Source: Thinopyrum elongatum
Lineage: Eukaryota; Streptophyta; Magnoliopsida; Poales; Poaceae
Length of the DNA: 64,000 bases
Direction: 5' to 3'
Assembly: GCA_011799875.1 (NCBI GenBank)
Contig: CM022299.1
Coordinates: 33,438,755 to 33,502,754 of the forward strand
Shown: positions 1 to 10,154 of the stretch, piece by piece
Layout: every line of letters starts with the position of its first letter
Position numbering within the stretch: the stretch's first letter is position 1
Notes under the pieces: model-generated
The model's input: the letters and a program-made list of their open reading frames with translations, nothing else
Database searches by the model: none
Told to the model about the DNA's origin: nothing
Translations under genes and position numbers: made by a program

Positions 1-517
1 AGGGTTTGGTTGGAAGAACTATAATATGGCCAAGTTTCATAATTTTTAGAGCAAGGAAAAATAGGGTTGTAGTAGAAACTCAAATACTGGACAGAATTGA
101 AAAGAGCTTGTTTCACTCAAAATTTTCAAAAGTCCAAGTTAGGTTTCTGCATAAAAGTGATGTATAGGCATCACATGACCTCCCATAATTTTTTTGTAAA
201 TTTAAAAGAATTATTTAAAAAGGTTGTAGTGCAACAGAGGCATTTAAAGTATTGAAAAAGCTATTAAAAGAATTATTTAGAGGCAAATTTTATTCTGAAA
301 ATAACTCCTACTGTTATTAAAATATAAATGAAAAGGTTTAAGAAAACTCCCAAAGTCACAACATTATTTTCAAAATTTCTATATGGAGGGAAGAATATTG
401 AAAAACAGAAACAGAAAATACTCTGAAAACAATAAGGACTTACTTATAAATCATAAATTTTATTTCTGGCCAAATTTTATTTAGTAAAAACATGATTAAA
501 CTTTTGGGGTGTTACAA
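1..517. repeat. AT-rich stretch, possible LTR terminus entering from the left
   Basis: This is AT-rich non-coding sequence with no ORF of note. It ends with GGGGTGTTACA at 507-517. Read on the minus strand this gives TGTAACACCCC, a start common to many grass gypsy LTRs. The other end lies outside the window, so neither a second LTR nor a target duplication can be tested. The call is a guess from the terminal motif only. Confidence 0.25.
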
Positions 518-606
518 CGGGGCACACAAAGTAGTCCTAGTCCATACTGCCTCCTTTCCGGTTAATATGGCTTAATGTTTTTTGTGGGTAAATGAGAGAG
601 CTTTAT

Positions 607-957
607 TCATATATAAGCATTCTTAGGACAATCAGCCAAGAGACAGGTCACTAGGAAGCGAGGTGTTTCATCAAGCCAGCTCTCAGTCACATTCAAAGCG
701 CAGCAAGCACGGTTCGCACAAAGATGCGCCGCAAGGTTTGCTGACCTGTTTACATGCTGAATAACAAAAAAAGAGAAAATATTACTGAGCGCTCCTATTT
801 CTAACAGGATAGGAGCCAGAATTAAGCGAGATTGTGGCGAGTTTTCCATGCAATCAACTTCCATTATCACATGCGAGAACCCTCGAAGAGAAGCAAATGT
901 GTTGAAGATTGCTTTATCACAGATTAAAATAAAATAAGAGTGCAGACGCTCCACCAT
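607..957 (-). pseudogene. RNase H-like (RVT_3 type) domain fragment
   Basis: The minus-strand frame encodes about 116 residues resembling the C-terminal half of the RNase H-like domain repeated in grass genomes, found in LINE-derived and domesticated 'reverse transcriptase-like' proteins. Visible marks are the EVDCME segment (one acidic catalytic position in this family) and the downstream VIQHVNRSANLAAHLCA segment, matching the conserved HV-R-AN--AH motif. The N-terminal half and its first catalytic Asp are absent and no reverse transcriptase lies next to it. I read it as a truncated remnant. It could instead be the last exon of a degraded host gene of the same domain family. Confidence 0.55.
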
Positions 958-981
958 GCGGTTCCTAGTAGTACCTGTATA

Positions 982-1324
982 CTCCCTCCTTTCTGGTTTA
1001 TAGGGCTTAATTTGAAAATCTCTTCAACCAAGGTAGATGATGAATGGTGGAATTAATTCCGTAGTTTGCAAAAGTACTTAATTAGTACTCTCATTTTTCT
1101 CAAAAAGTTGTGTAAACCGATGCATTAATTACACCACATGCATGCATGACCACTTAATGACCAAGAACTTCTACATGCATTGGTGAGTTTTTTCTTCATC
1201 CTAGCATGTATTGATTTAATACGCCTTGAAATCTGAACATGTGATGGTAAGTAGTAGAATTGAGACTTATAAAACAGAAAAACAAACTTTTTGAGATGAG
1301 CCCTATAAACCAGAAAGGAGGGAG
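982..1324. mobile_element. Stowaway-type MITE, 343 bp
   Basis: The ends are inverted repeats: CTCCCTCCTTTCTGGTTTAT at the left and the reverse complement, ending GGAGGGAG, at the right. The dinucleotide TA lies immediately outside both ends (980-981 and 1325-1326), the Tc1/mariner target duplication. The interior is AT-rich and non-coding. TIR, TA duplication and size all match Triticeae Stowaway MITEs. Confidence 0.85.
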
Positions 1325-1597
1325 TAGTAAGTAGTACTAGTAGTACGTAATACTACTCGGAGTACTCCTGTAGTAAACTTTGCGCTTGGCTCTTCATCTC
1401 TTCCGGAAGTCGAACAATGATGGTACTAGTACAGTGTATGCTTCTGGAAATCTAACACCAAATTAACTGTTGCACGTCTACCGACTGAGCGAGGGAGAGC
1501 TTGCATTAGTCAAAAGTTTCTCCTTTGTCCTGCGAGCCACCGCGCGCAAGCTTGTTCTGCAAGTTGACGGGACACAACAAAGTAATGCTAGTCCATA

Positions 1598-2141
1598 CTT
1601 CCTCCTTTCCGGTTAATATGGCTTAATTTGAAACGAGATAAATGTTGGATTATAGTTTTCCTACAATAAATACACTGGTTGTCACTGTATATTTGTAATA
1701 TATGGTCCGTGGACTTCATAATACGCTCATTGCGGGCAATATATACATTTTCCGGTGTTTATATGGTCACTAGCTCACCCTGGCTGAGTATGTGTGTGCA
1801 TGCAAGTGTAGGTTGAGCAATTGAGCGTGACCGTGTGTGTTCCGTCGTGTGCTCGGACATGCATGCATTAGGGCGTCGCGCACGTTTTTGCGTGCATGTG
1901 TACATGCGACTGCTGCATGCATGCACGAGGTAATAGTCCCTCACATTCACATGTTCATATGTCAATGCTTTGTCAAAATGTTGCATGCAAGGTTTAATCA
2001 TTCGTTGTTCACGCATGCATTCCCGATATTAATACGTTGGTAAAGACAATTTCTTGAGGAAAACCAGCCCATGAATTGAGTACAAAGGGGACCAATAAAC
2101 TAGGACGGAGGGAGTACTAGTAGTGAACCAGAAGGAGGGAG
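1598..2141. mobile_element. Degenerate Stowaway-like MITE, possibly compound
   Basis: The left end CTTCCTCCTTTCCGGTT is nearly complementary to the right end CAGAAGGAGGGAG, and TA flanks both (1596-1597 and 2142-2143). A second MITE-type right end, GGACGGAGGGAG followed by TA, lies inside at 2103-2114, so two elements may be superimposed. The centre (about 1745-2040) is a GTGTG- and TGCATGCA-rich stretch not typical of Stowaway. Boundaries are less certain than for the 982-1324 element. Confidence 0.5.
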
Positions 2142-2246
2142 TAGGTACGTAACAACATGTAGTAACAAAATTCCTCTATGCGCATCCTGTCTACGTGTCA
2201 TGCAAGAAAATAGAGATAAGTACAAGTGAGACTCAGGAATGGTCAT

Positions 2247-2696
2247 TGTCGGTGTCAAAACCAGCAGACCTCGGGGTAGGGGGTCCCGAGCTGTGGATCT
2301 AGGATCAATGGTTAACAGGGGACGACGAACACATTGTTTACCCAGGTTCGGGCACTCTAGAAGAGGTAAAACCCTACGTCCTACTTGATTGTATTGAATA
2401 TATGATGGAGTTTACAGAGTAGATCTACCTCGAGATCAGTATGAGCTAAACCCTAGGCTATGAGGTGATGAATATACCTCTAACCCTAATGACTACAACC
2501 CTCGGTTTATATAGACACCGATAGGGTTAGGGTTACCGAAGATAGATTACAATCAGAGAGAAAGAGATCTCGTCCACTTTTAACTTAGAGGGCACACCAC
2601 GGCTTCAAAGGTCTCCAGTCATCACACGGCTCCACCAGTCCGGCCCATGTACAATGGGCCATTGCCCCGAGGACCCCTTAGTCCATGACTCCCTCA
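2247..2696 (-). repeat. Left LTR of the gypsy-type element (3' LTR for gag-pol)
   Basis: This 450-bp LTR starts TGTCGG and ends CTCA. It is the uninterrupted counterpart of the right LTR, whose two pieces (21253-21686 and 41823-41838) also total 450 bp. Confidence 0.85.
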
Positions 2697-3147
2697 GTAG
2701 CCCCTGAACTTGCCTCCAACGCCGAGACTTGTATCTGGTATCCATTCATCCGACCTGTATTCGGTTTTTGTGGCGAGTTCCTCAGCAAGTCTCCCCCCTG
2801 TATGGTACCAAGTGATGTCCGGAGTTTGCAACGGCTGCTCTACTTAACACCAAAGGTAGTAATAAAAATATCGCTCAAGCTCAAACAGTGTCTTTATCTG
2901 ACAACTTTTTCCTCCTTCGACGAAGAGTCGCTTCCGGCCATAACGCCAAGCAGTTACTATTTCTCCAAACGGGGCTCGAGGCTGACGCCACACTTGACAC
3001 ATCCCCTCGAGGTTGAGATAGTGTCCCGCTTTTTGGGGGATATGGTTAATGATTTTGATTCCCCTCCCCGCTCATAACGTTGCGGAGATATCAGGAAGTG
3101 GAGAGGCCAACGGCATGAAAAAAGGGATCTCTGGCCTGCCCACAGAC

Positions 3148-3153
3148 TATAAA
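3148..3153 (+). promoter_or_regulatory. TATA box of the antisense gene in the gypsy element
   Basis: TATAAA lies about 120 bp upstream of the ATG at 3275. The second gypsy-type element has TATAAAA at the same relative place (54853, ATG at 54978). The shared spacing supports a real plus-strand promoter. Confidence 0.5.
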
Positions 3154-3274
3154 GGGGGGGCTACCACAGTCTGCATCCCACGCCTTCTCCTTCCTTCCGC
3201 ACTTTCAATCCTTCAGAGCTCCAGCGCCCCTTCTCCCTGCTTCCATAGCCAATCCCACTTCACCTCCTTTGACT

Positions 3275-6200
3275 ATGGTCGGATCCGGCGCCAATGGGAA
3301 GTGGGAGGCCTCCTCTGTCACGAACGAGGATATCCTAAAGCTGAAGGAGGCTGGCTACTTGCCGGCCAATGTCGCCCAACGAGCCCCTGAGGATGGCCAG
3401 ATCGTCCCTACGCCCGAGTCGGGCGAACGGGTAGTTTTCCTCCCCCATTTCCAGAGGGGGCTGGGATTTCCTCTGCACCCCTTTGTGGAGGCGTTGATGT
3501 TCTACTATGGGCTAGACTTCCACGATCTAGCCCCCATCTCCCTCCTCGACATTTCAACCTTCATCATCATCTGTGAAGCGCTCTTCCGGGTCCAGCCGCA
3601 CTTCGGCTTGTGGCTGAAGGTGTTCAACGTGAAGCCCAAGGTGGTCAGCGGCGAGCATGCGGACTGCGAAGGGGCCATGATCAGCAAGCTGACACGGGTC
3701 CAGTGGCCGGATGGCCACTTCGTCGACATGTCCGGATGTGGCAGAAGGAGTGGTTATACATCACCGAGCCAAGGAAGGCCGCACGGGGAGCAGCCCCGCA
3801 TTCTGGTCCAGACCCCCCACCAGATTGGTCTCCTGGACAACCAAGAGTCCGGACTGGGGATGTGTTGCCCACACCAAAGCACTGTAGAAGCTCGTCGACA
3901 ACGTGATAGAGACTGGCACAAAGCTGGCCGACATGTTCCAAATCATGCTCCACCGCGGGATCCTCCCGTGCCAGGAGAGGGCCAAGCCCATATGGGAGCA
4001 TGAGCCCGAGGATCCGGCCACTATGCGGCACTCTTCGGCATGACTCCGGACAAGATATGGGGCCAACTATTCCAGCCCCAGAAGGAGTGGCCGGCCGAGG
4101 GGAAGGACGTCGATCTTGACACCGTGAATCCCCCAACGGAGGTGAGTGGCACTTCTCTTCAATGAGTGTTCGGACATTTACATTATGTGAGATTCGATCT
4201 GACCTTGTTACGTGGATTCTGTAGGGCTGGCTCGTGAAGGCCAAGAAGATCAGCTGCCCGGCGCCGCTGCCAGAGGGGCCCCAATCAGAGCAGCTGGAGA
4301 AAATGCTGGTCGTGGTGCCCTACAAGGCGCCTGCTAAGAAGGGCAAGAAGCAAGAAGCACCGGAGGCCAGGGAAGGCCTCCGTCGTAGGATTCGTCCGGG
4401 CAACCGGTCCGGAGACGCTGCAGCCTCATCCGTTCAGGATGGGGATGAGGAGGAGGAGGACGAAGAGGAGAGTGCCACTTCGCACACCAAAAAGAGGCCG
4501 GCATCCGAAGACGCCGAGGAGGTCCGGCCTTTGCTGGCCCCAAAGAGACGACACCGGCCTAAGCTGGTTATACCTGACAGCTCAGACGACGATATGTCCG
4601 AGGCATCCGAGGTGCCCCCGAAGAAGGAACCCAGGGTCAAGCCCCCTGGCAGCAGGTAAGGTGTCTGTATTTTCAGCTGTTATGATTCTAGTAGTTTGCT
4701 TTAGTTGAAGGCTAACCCCTCCGAGTTGCAGTCCCCCACGCGAGCACCTCGCCGAGTAGGTTTCGGAGGGGACGTCTCCGCCCGCCGAACTAGCGGACAG
4801 TGGGTTAATGGCGCATTCCGTGCCTCCTTTGACCCTCGACGAGGCCGAAGAGGTGCGGTCCCAAAGGACTCCTCCTCCTCCGAACACGGAGGGGAAGGTA
4901 GATGCCGTAATGTTTGACGTCAACACCTCGGTCGCCGAAGACCAGGAGGGAGCATCCCTCCTGGCCGACAAGGGAAAAGGGTACGTGCCATCCAGACCCC
5001 CTTCGTCGGCCGCTCCCGAGCCTTCGAGGCCCTCGACAGCATAGGCTCCTCCCGGTAGGGAGGGGGCCGGGGAGCCAACGCCGGCGCCGAACACCTCCGC
5101 ACAAGCGGCGGATGGCTGGCCGGCCACGCTGGAGGAGTTGGTGAGCAACTCCGCCATCGTTGAAGGACACCGCACCCTTATGGGTGCGGTAATGCAGAGT
5201 GTTCGGCCCGTCCAATCCGGACTGAGCGACGCTATCCAAGGCCTTCTAACAGGCTTTAAGGTAAGTAAATAATGATCTTTCCTTATAATGCGATTATAAT
5301 TGTTGGTTTAAGTAGGCCGCATACATAGCAGCGCCCGAGACTCTGCCAGGACCTCGAAGAGACCTGCAGAGGATCAAATTCGGTAGGTCGATTAACAATG
5401 TTGACATTTCTTTTGCTGACGCATGCATCGTCCGTGGCCGCGGCTGCTAATTCCGCGGCGTTAGAGGAGATGGATCGGAAGCTCAAGCTTTCCGATCAAG
5501 AGCTAAACCTTGTCAACAAACAGCTTGACGAGGCGCAAGGTAAGCTCCGTAAAAAGATGTGTACTTGCCGGATAGTGACTGTCCAGACTATTTATTGATT
5601 CTTTATCATGATGATCTTGCAGGTGCTGCCACCAAGGTTGAGGGCTTAAAGGAGGCCCTGAAGAAGGCCGAGGCTAAGGCGACCGAGAAGAAGGTGGCAG
5701 CTGAGAAGGCAGTGGCCGAGCTTGAGAAGGCCAAGCTTGCTGCAGAGCAACATGAGGCTCGTGTGACCGAAGTCCAAGTGGAGCTCCAGGATGCCGCCAA
5801 GAAGATAGAGGTCCTTGAGAAGGGGATGGAGGAGCAATCCTCCCGGCTATCTAAGGCAGAGAAGGAGCTTCAGGAGGAGAGGAGCGACGCTCGAGGTGTC
5901 GGGGAGGAGCTCCGGCAAGCCGCGCAAATTGCCAATGGTAAGAACTTTTACTGCAGAGTGTGTTCGGAGGCAACAGATTCGCCCTGCTGACGAGGGTCTG
6001 GTGCTCCGCAGGCGTTTTCGCTGAACTCCCAAAGAATGCGGCGGCCGCGGCGAGGCACTATGCCACCCACGAGGAGGACTCCATGCGGCAGCCTTTCTGA
6101 TCATAGTTTCAGGACTCAAAGCATCCGCGGCTCCTCAATGATCAAATGAAGCAGCTGATGGGGATGCATCAGATGTCCGAGCTGGCCTTGAAGGACCTCT

Positions 6201-6496
6201 GTGTCAACCTATGGCCGACCGAGCCCCTTCTGGACACCTACTTCGGCCTTGTGCAGAGGCTGAGGGAGGTGCCGCTCCAGATTGACGCTGTGAAGAGGTC
6301 GGCTTGCCTTGAGGGGGCTGGGCTCGCGTTTGTGAAGACCATGGTTCATTGGCCAAGGATTAATCCAATGGAGATGGCCACTGGTCCTCCGCCCCAGGGG
6401 AAGGAGCATCGCTGCCCTGATCTGTACTTCGCGCAGGTGATGACCGGAGCGCGGGTGATAGAGGGCCAATGTTCGAAAAATGTAATGCTTGAGTAG
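3275..6496 (+). pseudogene. Antisense-strand gene of the gypsy element: 'putative gypsy type transposon' (Transposase_28-like) domain with coiled coils
   Basis: Exon 1 carries the conserved block of the Transposase_28 family: a segment with EDGQIVPTPESGERVVFLPH and then GLGFPLHPFVEALMFYYGL. The frame shifts near 3730 and is scrambled around 3800-3900, then resumes to a splice donor at GAG/GTGAGT (4141). Further exons are recognisable: 4225-4656 (basic and acidic, nuclear-protein-like), 4731-5261, about 5420-5540 and 5623-5937 (strong alanine/glutamate/lysine coiled coil), and 6012-6496 with a C-terminal helical domain. Introns have GT...AG ends. The gene runs opposite to gag-pol inside the same element, an arrangement repeated at 54978-58755. 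Its function is unknown. The domain name is historical and no transposase catalytic motif is visible. Two in-frame stops also appear in the last exon near 6100. Confidence 0.7.
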
Positions 6497-7742
6497 TTGT
6501 AGCAAGTTTGTACCAAGTGGAAGTTATGCTTTATTATGCATCTGCCTGACTTTTGTCATAATTTTAATTTTGACTCCTGTGTGGCCGTATGTTCATTCTG
6601 AATGCTACCAGTCTTCGGCTTTAGCCCCCATGTGAATATCACGAGGGGTGTTTTGTCTCCGCATTGTTACCCTTAGCCAATGTCTTGGTGCCCGGAGGCG
6701 GTAGTGCGGGAACGAAACCAGGCAATCAGACTATTCGGTTTTACTGCTTTCACTTAGCCGTAGGAGCTTGACGGTGGGGACTAGGGATTAGTCCCCGGTG
6801 TATTTGTGATGTACTTTGGGGTAGAAGCCTACCCTTTCCAATCACATGGTTTGTGTTAAGACGAACCCTTCATGTGACACGGCGAAATCGCCAACAATTT
6901 TTAGAGTCCAACCTCGTCATCGGATCGCAGACCCGTCCGCGCTTACTATGACGATCAGTTTTCGGCTTTTTCCTCCTGGGGTACTTTATCGGGCAAGCTA
7001 GTAGTACAATCGCAGGGGGTTGTCCCTTTGCCCTCTTAGCAGGACTAGCGGAACGTAAGGGGCAAACACAGGAGCCGGGCAACCCAACTATTGACCCAAG
7101 CATAGTTCAGAACAGATGCATATAGTGCAATATCTGAGACGCCGGACACCTAGCGGGAAGCGGTGCCGGACTTAAGGATATCGAGCTGATATGTAAATCG
7201 AACTCATGACTTATTAATATATTTTTATGCCGGGCTGTTCGAAGAGCGATGAGAGAAATCGAAAAGGGACAGAAAATTTTCAAGAAAGCGGATATCCGAA
7301 TACCATAAAGGGTATTTTTATTATTTCTCGTAAGCTTAGGACGTCTAACCGTACAATTCAAACTGCGAAGGCAGCACTTGCAAGAGAGAAAAAAAAATGA
7401 AAATTTACAGAGGCAAGGTTGACGCAGGGCCTTGATGCGTGAGTTGAAGCCTTCACTGTGCCCTGCTGCATGTCTGCGTCTTTGCTTCCGATAGGTGGGG
7501 GCTGAGACCTTTAATGAGATCTTGATGAGCGAAGGTTCTCCGGTGGTGCTTTATGCTGGGGGGTATTCGGAGTTAGTTCTCGGGTCATCCGAAGACGAAG
7601 TCGCTCCGAAGTTCGGTTGAGCTGGGCATGTACTTCGAATTAATGAATGCCTCACGGCTGCCCATGGAATTTTAAGCGCAAAGTTGAGCTGGCGAGGTAC
7701 ATGGAGCATGGAGAAGGTGGCCGTGCCATGGGGCGCATATCC
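6497..7742. other. Gypsy interior spacer without pol
   Basis: The antisense gene's 3' region and the end of the protease frame meet here tail to tail. In about 1.25 kb I see only short, unrelated ORFs. There is no YxDD reverse transcriptase motif, RNase H or integrase zinc finger on either strand. It may contain the 3' UTRs of both convergent genes. Confidence 0.6.
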
Positions 7743-8402
7743 CTATTTGCGGCAAATGCATGTGGGTTCCCATGACGGAGAACGGGTTCGAACCCGTTTG
7801 CTGCTGTCGTTGTCCTTTACGGCGGGTCGGCATCCGGGCCTATATGGGCCGGTGTTATATTCGGCCGCTAGGGCTACATTGTGTTCTTCGGTTAGAAGTG
7901 AGCGTTCAGTGTTGCCGTTGATAGTTATGACCCCTGAAGCACCAGGCATCTTCAGCCTGAGGTACGCGTAATGCGGGACGGCATTGAATTTGGCGAAAGC
8001 TGTGCCGCCGAGGAGGGCGTGATAGCCACTGTGGAAAGGTGCAATATCAAAGATCAAGTCCTCGCTTCGGAAGTTGTCCGGAGATCCAAAAACTACCTCA
8101 AGCGTCACGATGCCCGTGCAACAGGCCTCCACTCCCGGAATGACCCCCTTGAAGGTGGTATTACTGGGTTTAATCCTTGATGGATTGATCCCCATTTTCT
8201 TCACTATATCCTCGTATATCATATTGAGGCTGCTTCCGCCGTCCATTAGGACTCTAGTGAGGTCGAATCCATCGATAATGGGGTCTAGCACTAAGGCTGC
8301 GGACCCCCTTGGCGTATGCTCGTGGGGTGATCCCTGCGATCGAACGTGATCAGGGAAGCTGACCATGGATTGAACTTCGGTGCTACTGGTTCGACGGAGT
8401 AT
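7743..8402 (-). pseudogene. Retropepsin-like aspartic protease region of gypsy gag-pol
   Basis: Translated on the minus strand, this shows the retroviral-type aspartyl protease signature: TRVLMDGGSSLNMIY, with catalytic Asp in the DGGSS context of plant Ty3/gypsy proteases, preceded by the usual ALVLDPIIDGFDL strand. Downstream are FHSGYHALLGGTAFAKF and a final beta segment with LKMPGASGVITI. The frame is open but truncated on both sides. Upstream it ends at the copia insertion (8403; the ORF appears longer only because it reads into the copia LTR). Downstream it stops before any reverse transcriptase. The role would be gag-pol processing. Separated from gag by 9.9 kb of foreign DNA, it cannot be expressed as the original polyprotein. 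Confidence 0.8.
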
Positions 8403-10057
8403 TGAAAGTGCAACTAATCCCCGGGTGGTTTTGGTAATTCGTAACAACATATAGCTCGTTGAACTAATATCTATTCAAGTTAAATATTTCAGAAAGTTCA
8501 ATGATTGGCATGGCATGGACTAGAGATGTGGACCCCACAAAATACTAAGGACAAAGATTGGCAAAAGCTCAAGACTCTTCATTTCTACTTTAGTGATCCA
8601 AGATCACATTGAGTCCATAGGAAAAGCCAATACTATTAAAAGGGGATGAGCTGTTGCTTAATGGTCTACTTGCTCAAAGTGCTTAGTGATATGCTCCAAG
8701 GCCCTCAACCACTTTCTCAATTCCAAATATGTCCAAGACCTAAAGTCAAACTCGGCCCGACCGATTTGATCTATCCGGCGCCACCGAGTTCCTTTGACAT
8801 AGCCACTGCCAGAAACCCTAATCAGTTCGGGCTCACCAATAGGGATTCCAGTCTCACCGAGATGGGATTGCAAACTCTCTGTTTCCCTTCGTAACATTTT
8901 GGTCTCACCGAAATGAGCGATCGGTCCCACCAAGTTCGCAATGCAAACTCTCTGTTTCCCTTCGTAACATTTCGGTCTCACCGAAATGAGCGATCGGTCC
9001 CACCGAGTTTGCCTGACCAACTCTCTGTTTGCTCATTGCTGAAATCGGCCCCACCGAGTTCATGCAATCGGTCACACCGAGATGAGGTTTTGCCCTAACC
9101 GTAGCACATCGGTCCCACCGAGTTGATCATGTCGGTCCCACCGAGAATCCTAATGTTCACATTTTGAACTGAATCGGTCTCACTGAGTTCACCTATTCGG
9201 TCTGACCGAGTTGGGTCAAATGTGTGTAATGGCTAGATTTTGTGTGGAGGCTATATATACCCCTCCACCCCCTTTTCTATCCAAGAGAGAGCCATCAGAA
9301 CGTGCCTACACTTCCACTACTCATTTTCTGAGAGAGAACCACCTACTCATGTGTTGAGACCAAGACATTCCAATCCTACCACAAGAATCTTGATCTCTAG
9401 CCTTCCCCAAGTTGCTTTCCACTCAAATCATCTTTCCACCATAGCCAAATCTGTGAGAGAGAGTAGAGTGTTGGGGAGACTATCGTTTGAAGCACAAGAG
9501 CAAGGAGTTCATCATCAACACACCATCTATTACCTTTTGGAGAGTGGTGTCTCCTAGATTTGTTAGGTGTTACTTGGGAGCCTCCGACAAGATTGTGGAG
9601 TTGAACCAAGGAGTTTGTAAGGGCAAGGAGATCGCCTACTTCGTGAAGATCTACCCGAGTGAGGCAAGTCCTTCGTGGGCGATGGCCATGGTGGGATAGA
9701 CCAGGTTGCTTCTTCGTGGACCCTTCATGGGTGGAGCCCTTCAAGGACTCGCGCAACCGTTACCCTTCGTGGGTTGAAGTCTCCATCAACGTGGATGTAC
9801 GATAGCACCACCTATCGGAACCACGCCAAAAATCTTCGTGTCTACATTGCGTTTGCCTTCTCCAAACCCTTCCCTTTACCATCATATGCAATGTTTTACT
9901 TTCCGCTGCTACACTCTTAGAATTGCATGTGTAGGTTGATTGCTTGACTTGTGATAAGTTGCTAAAATCTGCCAAGACTTAAAATTGGGAAAAGGCTAGA
10001 TTTTTATTTGGTCAAGTAGTCTAATCACCCCCCTCTAGACCTACTTTCGATCCTACA
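8403..10057 (+). repeat. 5' LTR of the copia element
   Basis: TG...CA termini, 1655 bp. It contains many copies of a short two-fold symmetric motif of the form TCGGTCTCACCGA between about 8750 and 9215, followed by a TATA box at 9252. The primer site begins two bases after its end. Confidence 0.92.
9252..9258 (+). promoter_or_regulatory. TATA box in the copia LTR
   Basis: TATATAT stands in the context GGCTATATATACCCC, directly downstream of the symmetric-motif cluster. The same sequence recurs in the 3' LTR near 17524. Position late in the LTR fits the U3/R boundary. Confidence 0.55.
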
Positions 10058-10059
10058 AG

Positions 10060-10071
10060 TGGTATCAGAGC
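10060..10071 (+). other. Primer binding site, initiator tRNA-Met
   Basis: TGGTATCAGAGC lies two bases after the end of the 5' LTR. This is the standard plant copia primer site complementary to the 3' end of initiator methionine tRNA, and it fixes the plus orientation of the element. Confidence 0.92.
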
Positions 10072-10154
10072 TTTGGTCTCCATTTTCCTTGATTTCCATA
10101 GCTTTGGTGATCATAGCCTTGGTTTCACAACCTAGGAGAGTATAGCGTCTAGCG

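Noticed and set aside
7743..8450. Full 235-codon protease ORF starting at 8450
   Set aside because: Residues from 8403 to 8450 are encoded by the copia LTR. The true gypsy sequence starts at 8402 and the apparent start codon is a fusion by insertion.
8750..9215. CRISPR-like array (repeated TCGGTCTCACCGA with spacers)
   Set aside because: Repeat units vary in sequence and spacing, lie within an LTR present in two copies, and the genome is a plant.
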